Positions 24,820 to 34,276 of a stretch of 39,447 bases of DNA are shown one piece after another (within the stretch, counting starts at the first letter, position 1; the number at the start of each line of letters is the position of its first letter). The position numbers were made by a program, and so were the translations under genes. This DNA is from a bacterium (GTDB lineage Bacteria; CSSED10-310; JAFGSJ01): assembly GCA_016934675.1 (NCBI GenBank), contig JAFGSJ010000047.1:1-39447 (forward strand), read 5' to 3'. The notes beneath the pieces are model-generated. The model did not search any database, had not been told where the DNA came from, and saw only the letters and a list, made by a program, of their open reading frames with translations.

Positions 24820-25566
24820 TCAAGGTCGCCACGACAATCGCCAGATCGTCATGATCGCTTTGAAAATTTCACGTTTTGATATTTTCGAGCTGCCGACCCG
24901 ACGATTGACAAAAGTTATCGGTATCTCACCGACCGAGTAACCAGCGCGAAGGCAGCGAAAAAGCAACTCGATCAGAAACGAATAGCCATCCGATACGATT
25001 GATGCCGGGTCCAATTCTGCCAGGACCTGACGCCGATAGCAACGAAAGCCCGAAGTACAATCATGAGGTGTCATTCTGAGGACATGACGGGCAAGCAGGT
25101 TTGCGCCCCGACTCAAAAAGCGGCGATGCAATCCGAAATGGACTGTTGCCCCCCCGGGTACATAACGCGAACCAATGGCTACATCCACTTTTTCCGCCAA
25201 CTTGACTAATTCGGGAATATAGCGGGGGGCATGTGAAAAATCAGCATCCATGGTGACAATATAGTCGACCTGAAGGGTCAGGCTCTTTTGAAAACCGCTA
25301 ATATACGCTGTGCCGAGTCCTGATTTGCCCGGTCGATGGACCACCACCAGGCGTTCGATCCTTTGACGTAAAGCTTCGACCAGTTCACCTGTTCCATCCG
25401 GTGAATGGTCGTCCACGACGATGATCCATTTGTTCAAAGGTAACCGATCAAGCTCGTTAACCAGTTGTTCAATGTTTTCTTTTTCATTGAAAGTCGGAAT
25501 AATGATGGCCGTGACCGGTCCCCCAGACCCATTTCCGTGTGCGCCCGATACTTTACTCTCGTCCAT
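24820..25566 (-). CDS. Polyprenol-phosphate mannosyltransferase-like GT2 glycosyltransferase
   Basis: A 248-residue GT-A enzyme of the DPM1 type. IIIPTFNEKENIEQLV is the nucleotide-binding start, VVDDHSPDGTG the second Asp motif, GKSGLGTAYISGF follows, MDADFSHAP is the DxD metal motif, and GSRYVPGG, DCTSGFRCYRR and the C-terminal KISKREIFKA are typical. No C-terminal membrane domain is present. It would load mannose or glucose on polyprenyl phosphate, the donor used by the GT39-type enzymes in this window, so it may supply them (inference). AGGGGA lies nine bases before the ATG. Confidence 0.9.
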   Translation of the reverse strand: MDESKVSGAHGNGSGGPVTAIIIPTFNEKENIEQLVNELDRLPLNKWIIVVDDHSPDGTGELVEALRQRIERLVVVHRPGKSGLGTAYISGFQKSLTLQVDYIVTMDADFSHAPRYIPELVKLAEKVDVAIGSRYVPGGATVHFGLHRRFLSRGANLLARHVLRMTPHDCTSGFRCYRRQVLAELDPASIVSDGYSFLIELLFRCLRAGYSVGEIPITFVNRRVGSSKISKREIFKAIMTIWRLSWRP

Positions 25567-25738
25567 TCTGCGATGTCCCCTGATATTTTTACTTAATTAT
25601 GATTGCATCCTCACTAGCACATAGACCGCAATTCTGCAAAAAGAACCAGCTTGATGGGAAAATCGCGTTGCAGGGTGCGAAGTATCATTGCTGTAGCTCG
25701 GTGTGCAGCCCGGTCTAACTGAAGCAAAAGACCAGTTT

Positions 25739-26974
25739 TCAGTATTGAGAGCAGACAATCTTGTCGCGAACAGCCCTAAGACCACCATTCTGCTTTTCGT
25801 ACTTGAGTTGGACCAGTCTCTTTTCCTGCAACATGGGGCAGTTTTGGCAATTGTCCGGTAAATTTCCGGTGGAAATGCACTGACGAAGGTCTTTATACTC
25901 AGCGTTATTCCAGATATCAAGGAAAGAAGAACTGCTCAGATTCCCCATGTTTCGAGACCAATAGCAGCAGGGGAAAATGTCCCCATTCCATTGAACATAT
26001 ATTGTCCGCCATGGTTCAAAGCAAACCTTGTCTGAAGAAAAGGTGTGTTCCATGTCTCGGACAAGGTTTGAAAGCTGTTCAGATTGATCGTTACCCGGCT
26101 CCCATTCATGAATAAAGGTGGTTGGATTCTCAGATGGAAGAGTGCAGCGAATCCCGTTTTCAGCCGCTGCCTGCCTTGCTTCTTCAAAAGCACGCCGCAT
26201 TATTCCGGGATAGAGAAACAGGGTCTCATCCTTCAATGACTCACCGAAAATAATCACATGAAAAACATCGATCCATTCCATATCGTATTGTTTGATTAAC
26301 CTGATCACAGCGGATAATTCGTGTATATTCCGCTTCATAGCTACAAACTCGACACCCATATGGGGTTTTGTACTCCGCTGTTTCTTTTTTTCTTCGTTCA
26401 TGAGTTGGATATTGTGTATTACCTGGTCCAAATGGGCCCCTCGTCGAATAGCGGCATATGTTTCCTCAGTAGCGCCATCCAAAGAGACCGTGATACTATC
26501 CACTTGCAGATCGATCAGTTCGCGGGCCATCTCCTGATTGAGCAATGTGAAATTACTGTTGAAATTGACTTGACTGCCCTCATTTTTAACGGTCCGGACC
26601 ATTTCCAAAAAGTGTTTGTTGAATAACGGTTCGCCACAGCCATGCATGTGGACCATCTTTGCTCGAGCAAAAAGGGGTTTGAGTTTCAAAAATGTAGTCA
26701 TATCCATGGAGCCGAGAACATGATCAAAATGACTTCTCGAACACATGATACACTTGAGATTACAGCGGTTTGTGGTCTCGATAAAGATATTGGTAGGCGT
26801 GCGTCTGGTCGTCAGAGGCAATCTGATCAGCTCCCATTCACGGGGTAATTGCTTGATCATCCGCATGGTATATGCCGGATACAGATGTGAATACAGGTTG
26901 TGATAGTAGATATGTCTCAGACGAATCCCTAAACGATATTTGAAATCCGCATAACTGGTAAACCGTTTGACCAT
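25739..26974 (-). CDS. Radical SAM/SPASM-domain protein
   Basis: A 411-residue enzyme. ETTNRCNLKCIMCSR gives the SAM-binding 4Fe-4S motif (C71, C75, C78), with HGCGEPLF as the GGE-like SAM contact and VSLDGATEETY in the barrel. The C-terminal SPASM segment has CFEPWRTIYVQWNGDIFPCCYW and CQNCPM, ligands for auxiliary clusters. Homologues often modify peptides or sugars, or act near glycan clusters; no precursor peptide gene was found next door. The substrate is unknown. It has its own promoter (27047-27075). The 172 bp after it hold no gene. Confidence 0.9.
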   Translation of the reverse strand: MVKRFTSYADFKYRLGIRLRHIYYHNLYSHLYPAYTMRMIKQLPREWELIRLPLTTRRTPTNIFIETTNRCNLKCIMCSRSHFDHVLGSMDMTTFLKLKPLFARAKMVHMHGCGEPLFNKHFLEMVRTVKNEGSQVNFNSNFTLLNQEMARELIDLQVDSITVSLDGATEETYAAIRRGAHLDQVIHNIQLMNEEKKKQRSTKPHMGVEFVAMKRNIHELSAVIRLIKQYDMEWIDVFHVIIFGESLKDETLFLYPGIMRRAFEEARQAAAENGIRCTLPSENPTTFIHEWEPGNDQSEQLSNLVRDMEHTFSSDKVCFEPWRTIYVQWNGDIFPCCYWSRNMGNLSSSSFLDIWNNAEYKDLRQCISTGNLPDNCQNCPMLQEKRLVQLKYEKQNGGLRAVRDKIVCSQY

Positions 26975-27453
26975 GTTTTTATGATTGAGAACTCAGAAAG
27001 CACACCGTTAAATTTCAGACATCCCATCTTCTCTTGCATTGTTCTCAATGTATTTTTTTTTCACGCTAATGTCAAATGTAATATTAGTGATAAAAGCTCT
27101 GAAAGAAGAGAAATAAATGCCATGTTCTGATCATAGCCTGGTAGCGTTTCATCTGCCCAGGGATGGTTGACATCCGGAGCTAAACATCATATCGTCGTGG
27201 CCATGAGGGACATAATAAAATGCTGAAAATCATGAATGAAGGGAGTTGAGATAATGTCTATAAGGTCAAGATTACCGGTTCATTTCGAGATGGTGCTTCC
27301 GAAAGCGGATTATTGATGATTTTTGTTAATACTGATTCAAGTAATGATTGGAATCTGTTTTCAATAAATGAGGTCCCTTCTTTGCAATTTTAGCGAGTCG
27401 TACGCGTTGAAAATACGGCAAGAGGAGTCACGAAGGGCTGCGTTTGTTCGGAC
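26975..27453. other. 479-bp intergenic region with two opposite promoters
   Basis: This AT-rich gap separates rel from the radical SAM gene. It holds the leftward promoter of the latter and a possible rightward promoter, TTGACA (27167-27172), 17 bp, TATCGT (27190-27195). Downstream of the second, AAGGGAG precedes a 20-codon open frame at 27254-27316. No terminator for rel was recognised. The small frame is too short to call as a gene. Confidence 0.4.
27047..27075 (-). promoter_or_regulatory. Promoter of the radical SAM gene
   Basis: On the minus strand TTGACA (27070-27075), a 17-bp spacer containing nine consecutive A residues, and TACATT (27047-27052). The start would be near 27040, giving a leader of about 66 nt. 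An inverted CTAAT/ATTAG pair flanks the -35 region and could be an operator. Confidence 0.6.
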
Positions 27454-29688
27454 TCAATGTTGAGCCCGCAACCTGATGATCTTGGTTATGCCCTTGACCT
27501 TATTCAAGGCAGCGATAATCCTGTTGAGGTGGGCTGTATTCTTTACCTGTAAAAGGAAAACACCGGAGACTTCGTTATTATCTTCCTGAACGCCCATCTG
27601 ACCCGAAAGGATATTCGAGTCCAGTTTCGTAATAGTAGCCGTGGTATCGGCGAAAAGACCCTTCCTGTCTCTGGCCATTATTTTCAAACGGACAGTAAAT
27701 TCAGCCGGCTGATCGTATTTCCAACTGACATCTATCAGCCGGTGCTCGGGATTTTTGACTGAATGGATGTTGGCACAGGTGCGGGTATGGATAGTCAAGC
27801 CACGACCGCGTGTAATGAAGCCGATGATATCGTCGCCTGGGACCGGGTTGCAGCACCTGGCAAAATTGATGAGCATGTGGTCGAGACCGTCTACCTTGAT
27901 CGAAATATCGTGGTCGAACATCTTTTTAACGATCTGGTCCGGACCCGAATCGGTTGGGCTAACACGAGCGGATGACTCAATCGCATCATCGGTTTCTTCC
28001 GTTTCAATGATTTTCTGGAGAGCCTGGTAGGGATTGATTGTGCCGAGTCCGATCCGGACAAAAAAATCATCCGGTTTACGGCAAGCAAATCTGGTCAAAA
28101 GGGCCTCGATTTGGTCGCGGTGATCTTTAAGAAACCGAGTCAGGGTCAATTTATGCTTTTTTAATTCCAGCCCGAGCAGTTTTCTGCCGAGTTCAATACT
28201 TGCTTGCCGGTGCCGGTCATGAATATCCTTTTTGATTTTACTGCGAGCTTTGGGTGTTTTGACAAAAGTCAGCCAGTCCTGTGATGGGTAGTGTTTGGCG
28301 GAAGTCAGTATTTCGAGATGGTCCCCGCTCTCAAGTCTGTATGAGAGAGGCACAATTCGACCGTTGACTTTTGCGCCGACGCAGCGACGTCCGAGTTCTG
28401 AATGGACCTGATAGGCGAAATCGATGGGTGTGGCACCACGTGGCAAGAATCTGACTTCAGCTTTAGGCGTAAAAACGTAGATTTCATCGGGAAAAAGATC
28501 GATCTTGAAGTGGGGCATGAAGTCCCGTGGGTCTTCAAGTTCCTGCATCCAATCGACCAGTTGATGGAGCCAGGTATAGTGTTGTTGAGATTTGGCCATG
28601 GGGCTGTGCACTTCCTTGTATTTCCAGTGGGCGGCGATACCGACCTCGGCGATCCGGTCCATCTCCCGGGTCCGGATTTGAATTTCGAGGGGCATACCGC
28701 CCGGACCGATGACCGTTGAATGGATTGATTGATACATATTGGCTTTGGGCAGCGAGATGAAATCCTTAAAGCGGTAATTGATAGGTTGCCAAAGGGTATG
28801 GATAATGCCCAAGGCATGATAGCAGCTTTTTTCTTCATTATCGAGACAGATAATTCTGATACCGGCCAGATCGTAGATTTGATCCAAACCGATCTGCTGC
28901 CGCTTCATTTTCTGATAAATGGAATAAAAATGTTTGGGCCGGCCGGTCACCTCGACCTTGAGACCATCTTCACGCAGTTTTTCCTCGATCAGCTTCCGGC
29001 ATTGTTCGATGTCTTTTTCACGTTCACAACGTTTCCGGGTCACTTGTTTGCGAATGTCCTGATAAACGTCCGGTTCGAGATATCGAAAGGCCAGGTCTTC
29101 AAGTTCCCATTTCATGGTGGCCATACCGAGTCTGTTTGCCAGTGGGGCGTAAATCTCCAGTGTTTCTTGGGCGATTCGCTGCTGCTTGGTAATCGACAGA
29201 TACTTTAACGTCCGCATATTGTGGAGCCGATCGGCCAACTTGATAAAGATGATCCGCAGGTCACGGGCACTGGCGAACAGCATTTTCCTGAAATTTTCCG
29301 ATTGGTATGTTTCACCGGTCAAGAAGGCTGATTGGGGTAATTTGGTAATGCCATGGATCAGACCGCTGATCTCATCACCGAAGCTTTCCATGATTTCAGA
29401 TTCGGTTGTGTCCGTTTGTTCAACGATATGATGAAGCAGACCGGCACAGATTGTGGCTGGATCAAGACGGAACTCGATCAGGAGCTGGGCTACTGCCACC
29501 AGATGACTGAGAAAGGGTTCACCCGATTCTCTTTTCTGGTCCTGATGCCGCTCGAGGGCAAACTCGTATGCTCGCTGGATGAGTTGAAGTTCAACCTCGT
29601 CCGAGATATAGTCTATGCCCATTGACAGCTCGGGCACAAGCTTGGACGCTGTTACCGGCTCGTCTTTAGGACTGCTTTCCATACTCAT
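27454..29688 (-). CDS. rel: RelA/SpoT-family (p)ppGpp synthetase with degenerate hydrolase site
   Basis: A 744-residue long RSH protein with all domains: HD (about 35-190), synthetase (240-360), TGS (397-461), a Cys-containing segment (ARCCNPVPGDDI) and a C-terminal ACT domain (about 670-744). The synthetase has RFKD (306-309), which is the RxKD motif of bifunctional Rel/SpoT enzymes rather than the ExDD of RelA, and intact YQSIH and EIQIRT motifs. In the HD domain H62, E90, D153 and N157 remain, but the normal HDxxED reads H86-H87-I-V-E90-Q91: the metal aspartate and the last acidic residue are replaced, so ppGpp hydrolysis is probably lost. The Shine-Dalgarno is weak; it lies 39 bp after secDF. 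Confidence 0.95.
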   Translation of the reverse strand: MSMESSPKDEPVTASKLVPELSMGIDYISDEVELQLIQRAYEFALERHQDQKRESGEPFLSHLVAVAQLLIEFRLDPATICAGLLHHIVEQTDTTESEIMESFGDEISGLIHGITKLPQSAFLTGETYQSENFRKMLFASARDLRIIFIKLADRLHNMRTLKYLSITKQQRIAQETLEIYAPLANRLGMATMKWELEDLAFRYLEPDVYQDIRKQVTRKRCEREKDIEQCRKLIEEKLREDGLKVEVTGRPKHFYSIYQKMKRQQIGLDQIYDLAGIRIICLDNEEKSCYHALGIIHTLWQPINYRFKDFISLPKANMYQSIHSTVIGPGGMPLEIQIRTREMDRIAEVGIAAHWKYKEVHSPMAKSQQHYTWLHQLVDWMQELEDPRDFMPHFKIDLFPDEIYVFTPKAEVRFLPRGATPIDFAYQVHSELGRRCVGAKVNGRIVPLSYRLESGDHLEILTSAKHYPSQDWLTFVKTPKARSKIKKDIHDRHRQASIELGRKLLGLELKKHKLTLTRFLKDHRDQIEALLTRFACRKPDDFFVRIGLGTINPYQALQKIIETEETDDAIESSARVSPTDSGPDQIVKKMFDHDISIKVDGLDHMLINFARCCNPVPGDDIIGFITRGRGLTIHTRTCANIHSVKNPEHRLIDVSWKYDQPAEFTVRLKIMARDRKGLFADTTATITKLDSNILSGQMGVQEDNNEVSGVFLLQVKNTAHLNRIIAALNKVKGITKIIRLRAQH

Positions 29689-29727
29689 TGTGCCCTGAGC
29701 GGGCCCGATGACAGGGCCCGATCAATG

Positions 29728-32493
29728 TCATTTCTTGCGGCGCTGCTCGATTCTTTTCTTGCTCCGACCCTCCATATAGTCATTCCACATGATCATGAAG
29801 GGACTGGCAATATAGATCGAGGAATATGTTCCGACAACGATGCCAACCAGCAGGGCAAAAGCGAAATCATGAATGACCTCACCACCGAAAAAGAAGAGAC
29901 AGAGAACAACAAAAAGGGTGGTGCCAGAAGTCATAATCGTCCGGGACAGGGTCTGGTTGATACTCGAATTGACCGTGAGTGTGAGCGGTTCTTTGCGCAT
30001 CAATTTCATGTTCTCACGGATCCGGTCAAAGACGACGATCGTATCATTCAATGAATAACCGATGATGGTCAAAAGGGCAGCGACAATTGGTAAATTAAAC
30101 TCTTTATTCAGAATAGAGAATGCCCCGACTGTAATCAGAACATCATGGATCAGAGCTAAAATCGCGGCAATAGCGAACTTGAACTCGAACCGGACCGTAA
30201 TATAGATCAGGATGCCAAGCAGAGCAATTGAAATGGCGACCAGGGCTGCCCTCCGTAATTCCTGGCCGACCTGAGGTCCGACCATTTCCACCTTTCTGAT
30301 CTCGAATTGATTGTCCGTGAAGGTGTTTTTCAATGTTTCCGAAATTTCATGAGATATCTCGAGGAAATGTACGGAAACGTTCAGACCGTCCACATGAGCT
30401 TGGATATCTTTCAAGCCGAGTGCGGCGATCGCCGTTTCGAGCTGGTTTTTACGCTCTTCCGATCTGGCGGTGATGGTCATGTCGGTCGTGCCTTTGGTAT
30501 TGATACTATAATCAGCTTTATATTCAGGCACAGACAGCTTTTTCCAGAGGGCCTCCAGAAATTCGTTCTGGTCGGTCGCTTTACGGATGGTCCGAATGAG
30601 TATTTCTTTATCGGAACCATATTTCTGAATGATCGAGTCGCCCAATTGAATTTCACTGAGCGCACTGCGTACATCCTGAATTTTCACAGGTTGTTTAAAC
30701 AGGACTTGGACCAGGGTGCCACCGGAAAAATCGATCCCGTAATTCAGACCACCGTGGAATATGATCGAGACAAAACCGATCAAAATTGCGATCAGGGACA
30801 AGGTGAAGAACAATTGTCTCTTACTCAAAAAATCAATATGCGTCTTGGTAAGCCACTCATGATACTTGATTTCCTTGATCCGAGAGTTTTGCTGGAACCA
30901 GTCGAAAACGACCCGAGCTACAAAAAGAGCAGCGAACATACTTGAGATAATACCGATCGAGAGTGTGACGGCAAAACCACGCAATGGACCGCTGCCAAAG
31001 TGAAGCAGGACAAAAGCGGCAATGATTGTAGTAACATTTGCGTCCACGATTGTGAGCATAGCCTTCGAGAAACCACCGATGATCGAGGTCCTGATCGTTT
31101 TGCCCAGTTTGAGTTCTTCGCGGATCCGTTCATAAATCAGAACGTTTGCGTCGACAGCCATGCCGATGGTCAGGATGATACCGGCAATACCGGGCAAAGT
31201 GAGTGTCGCTCCCAGTCCAGCCATGGCGGCAGTCAGGATCAACATATTCACGACCAAAGCGATATCGGCAATAATACCTGAAAGCCGATAGTAGAAAATC
31301 ATGAAAATGAGGACGATGATCAATCCGAGTATGGCCGAGGTCACACCTTGGACGATCGAGTCTTTTCCCAAGGAAGGGCCGACCGAGCGTTCTTCAAGGT
31401 AGACGACCGAAGCAGGCAGGGCACCGGCACGCAGGACCAGGGCCAGGTCCTGGGCCTCGTCTGAACTGAAATTCCCGGTAATCTGGCCCCGTTTGCTGAT
31501 GGTCGATTGAATCCGCGGTGCGGATTGGACTTGCCCATCAAGAACAATGGCCAGTTCTCGCCCGATATTTTTCGAGGTTAATTGTCTGAATTTATGAGCT
31601 GCAGCACTCTTCAGTACGAAATCAACGCCGGGCATGCCGTATTCATCAGTCCCGACAAAAGCGCTTTCGAGGTCATTGCCTGTAACGCGGGCTTCCTTCT
31701 CGAGCAAATAATACCATTTGCCCCGATCACCCCGACCGGTCCCGCGCAAAATGACGAATTCATCCGGGACATTACCATCGTAGGCTGCCGTCAATTCTTC
31801 TTTCGAGGGGGCTGAATCCTTGACCATCTGGAAACGTAATTGGGCTGTTCGACCAATAATTGATTTGGCCCTCTCAACGTCCTTGATGCCCGGGAGTTGG
31901 ATCAGAATCCGATGACCGCTCATACCCTGCCTCTGGATAACCGGTTCGCTGACTCCAAACTCATCAACCCTGTTCCGGATCGTTTCCAATGCCTGTTGAA
32001 AAGCACGCTCTTTGATACTGGTAACCATTTCAGAAGTATATGACAGGAAAAGTTGCTGACCGCCCGTTTCTGAAGCAGAGGTCCGTGTGTTCAATTCACT
32101 GAGATCGGTCAGTATCTTTTTTCTAATCTCATCGGTTGTGGCCGGATCGGCAATCCTGATCGCGATTTCATCCCCGAAAAAACTGATATCGCCGGATTGG
32201 ATCGGGTGTTCCTTGTCCTTTTTGAACAGATCGATCACATCAGATTTGAGTCGCTGCAATTCCGAAGTCACCGCTTCATCTGTCTGGACCTGCAGGACCA
32301 TATGCATGCCCCCCTGAAGATCAAGACCAAGGTTAATGCTCTGGGATTGCAGTTCATTCAGATTTTTCTTGTCCATATCTTCCTTGTCCTGTGGAGATAA
32401 CAGGGAAAGGCGGACAGTCGGATAAACATAATACAGACAAGTGAGCACAACGATAATGACAACGACAATTCTCCACTGCAGATGTGATTTCAT
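29728..32493 (-). CDS. secDF: Fused protein translocase subunit SecDF
   Basis: A 921-residue single-chain SecD-SecF. The SecD half has LGLDLQGGMHMVLQV, a large periplasmic P1 domain and membrane helices with GTLTLPGIAGIILTIGMAVDANVLIYERIREEL. The SecF half starts near residue 575 with LNYGIDFSGGTLVQVLF and ends with IIGYSLNDTIVVFDRIREN. Both RND-type helical bundles are complete, twelve helices in total. The complex uses the proton gradient to pull exported proteins through SecYEG. Fusion occurs in several phyla and is a lineage hint. AGAGGG precedes the ATG. Its own promoter lies at 32596-32624, although yajC lies upstream as usual. Confidence 0.96.
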   Translation of the reverse strand: MKSHLQWRIVVVIIVVLTCLYYVYPTVRLSLLSPQDKEDMDKKNLNELQSQSINLGLDLQGGMHMVLQVQTDEAVTSELQRLKSDVIDLFKKDKEHPIQSGDISFFGDEIAIRIADPATTDEIRKKILTDLSELNTRTSASETGGQQLFLSYTSEMVTSIKERAFQQALETIRNRVDEFGVSEPVIQRQGMSGHRILIQLPGIKDVERAKSIIGRTAQLRFQMVKDSAPSKEELTAAYDGNVPDEFVILRGTGRGDRGKWYYLLEKEARVTGNDLESAFVGTDEYGMPGVDFVLKSAAAHKFRQLTSKNIGRELAIVLDGQVQSAPRIQSTISKRGQITGNFSSDEAQDLALVLRAGALPASVVYLEERSVGPSLGKDSIVQGVTSAILGLIIVLIFMIFYYRLSGIIADIALVVNMLILTAAMAGLGATLTLPGIAGIILTIGMAVDANVLIYERIREELKLGKTIRTSIIGGFSKAMLTIVDANVTTIIAAFVLLHFGSGPLRGFAVTLSIGIISSMFAALFVARVVFDWFQQNSRIKEIKYHEWLTKTHIDFLSKRQLFFTLSLIAILIGFVSIIFHGGLNYGIDFSGGTLVQVLFKQPVKIQDVRSALSEIQLGDSIIQKYGSDKEILIRTIRKATDQNEFLEALWKKLSVPEYKADYSINTKGTTDMTITARSEERKNQLETAIAALGLKDIQAHVDGLNVSVHFLEISHEISETLKNTFTDNQFEIRKVEMVGPQVGQELRRAALVAISIALLGILIYITVRFEFKFAIAAILALIHDVLITVGAFSILNKEFNLPIVAALLTIIGYSLNDTIVVFDRIRENMKLMRKEPLTLTVNSSINQTLSRTIMTSGTTLFVVLCLFFFGGEVIHDFAFALLVGIVVGTYSSIYIASPFMIMWNDYMEGRSKKRIEQRRKK

Positions 32494-32595
32494 AGCACCC
32501 TCTTTTCACCTTGAAAAAATGGACAGCACAATCCGAAAAGTTGCCTGCATGCCCTATTGAAGCAGACCCCATTCTTTTTTATATGAAAGATTACT

Positions 32596-32624
32596 ATTGT
32601 AGACATAAGTATTCTTTTTTTCAA
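32596..32624 (-). promoter_or_regulatory. Internal promoter of secDF
   Basis: On the minus strand TTGAAA (32619-32624), 17 bp, TACAAT (32596-32601). It would start near 32589, about 95 nt before secDF, allowing secDF-rel expression independent of queA-tgt-yajC. Confidence 0.55.
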
Positions 32625-32646
32625 TATGTCAATATGATCAGACAGA

Positions 32647-32667
32647 AGACAGTCTCAACAACTGTCT
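32647..32667 (-). terminator. Hairpin after yajC, possible weak terminator
   Basis: AGACAGT (32647-32653) pairs with ACTGTCT (32661-32667) over a 7-nt loop, ten bases beyond the yajC stop. On the minus strand the following bases are T/C-rich but not a clean T-tract, so termination may be partial. Confidence 0.35.
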
Positions 32668-32676
32668 CCGAATCAA

Positions 32677-33033
32677 TTATTGGACTTCTGCGGCCTCTTC
32701 TTCCTTGGCCAGACCACTGATCGCCGATTTACTGACCGATATTTTGACCTTATCCGCGATTTTCAGGTGGATGATATGATCGGTCAGGCCGACAATAGTC
32801 CCATAAATGCCACCTGAAGTAATAACAAAATCGCCCCGCTTGAGTTCATTGAGCATAGTCTGGTGATCCTTCTGCTTTTTGGTCTGCGGTCTGATCAGCA
32901 GAAAATAAAAAATAGCGAAAACGATAATCATGGGCAGGAACATACCCAATCCGCCACTCCCTTGCGAGCTGCCTTCGCCGCTTGGTCCGATCATCGCCAG
33001 GACCATTGGTCCCACATTACTGAAAGACAACAT
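32677..33033 (-). CDS. yajC: Preprotein translocase subunit YajC
   Basis: A 118-residue protein with one membrane helix (about residues 31-48), then LLIRPQTKKQKDHQTML and a small C-terminal domain (LKRGDFVITSGGIYGTIVGL) typical of YajC. It associates with SecDF in the inner membrane. The Gly/Ser-rich segment before the helix (19-29) is common in this family. AGGGGA precedes the ATG. The order queA-tgt-yajC-secDF is a widely conserved operon. Confidence 0.95.
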   Translation of the reverse strand: MLSFSNVGPMVLAMIGPSGEGSSQGSGGLGMFLPMIIVFAIFYFLLIRPQTKKQKDHQTMLNELKRGDFVITSGGIYGTIVGLTDHIIHLKIADKVKISVSKSAISGLAKEEEAAEVQ

Positions 33034-33139
33034 GATTGTTTCCCCTTGTGTTAAAAGTCCGACAAGCTCTATCCGGGCACTTTCTCTCTCTATTCCTTTC
33101 AGAATATTTCCCGGATGACCTGTCTGCCATATTCAAATT

Positions 33140-34276
<1,137 letters not shown>

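Noticed and set aside
25597..25920. 107-codon minus-strand frame between the GT2 and radical SAM genes
   Set aside because: Two-thirds overlaps the radical SAM 3' end in another frame; no Shine-Dalgarno or recognisable domain.
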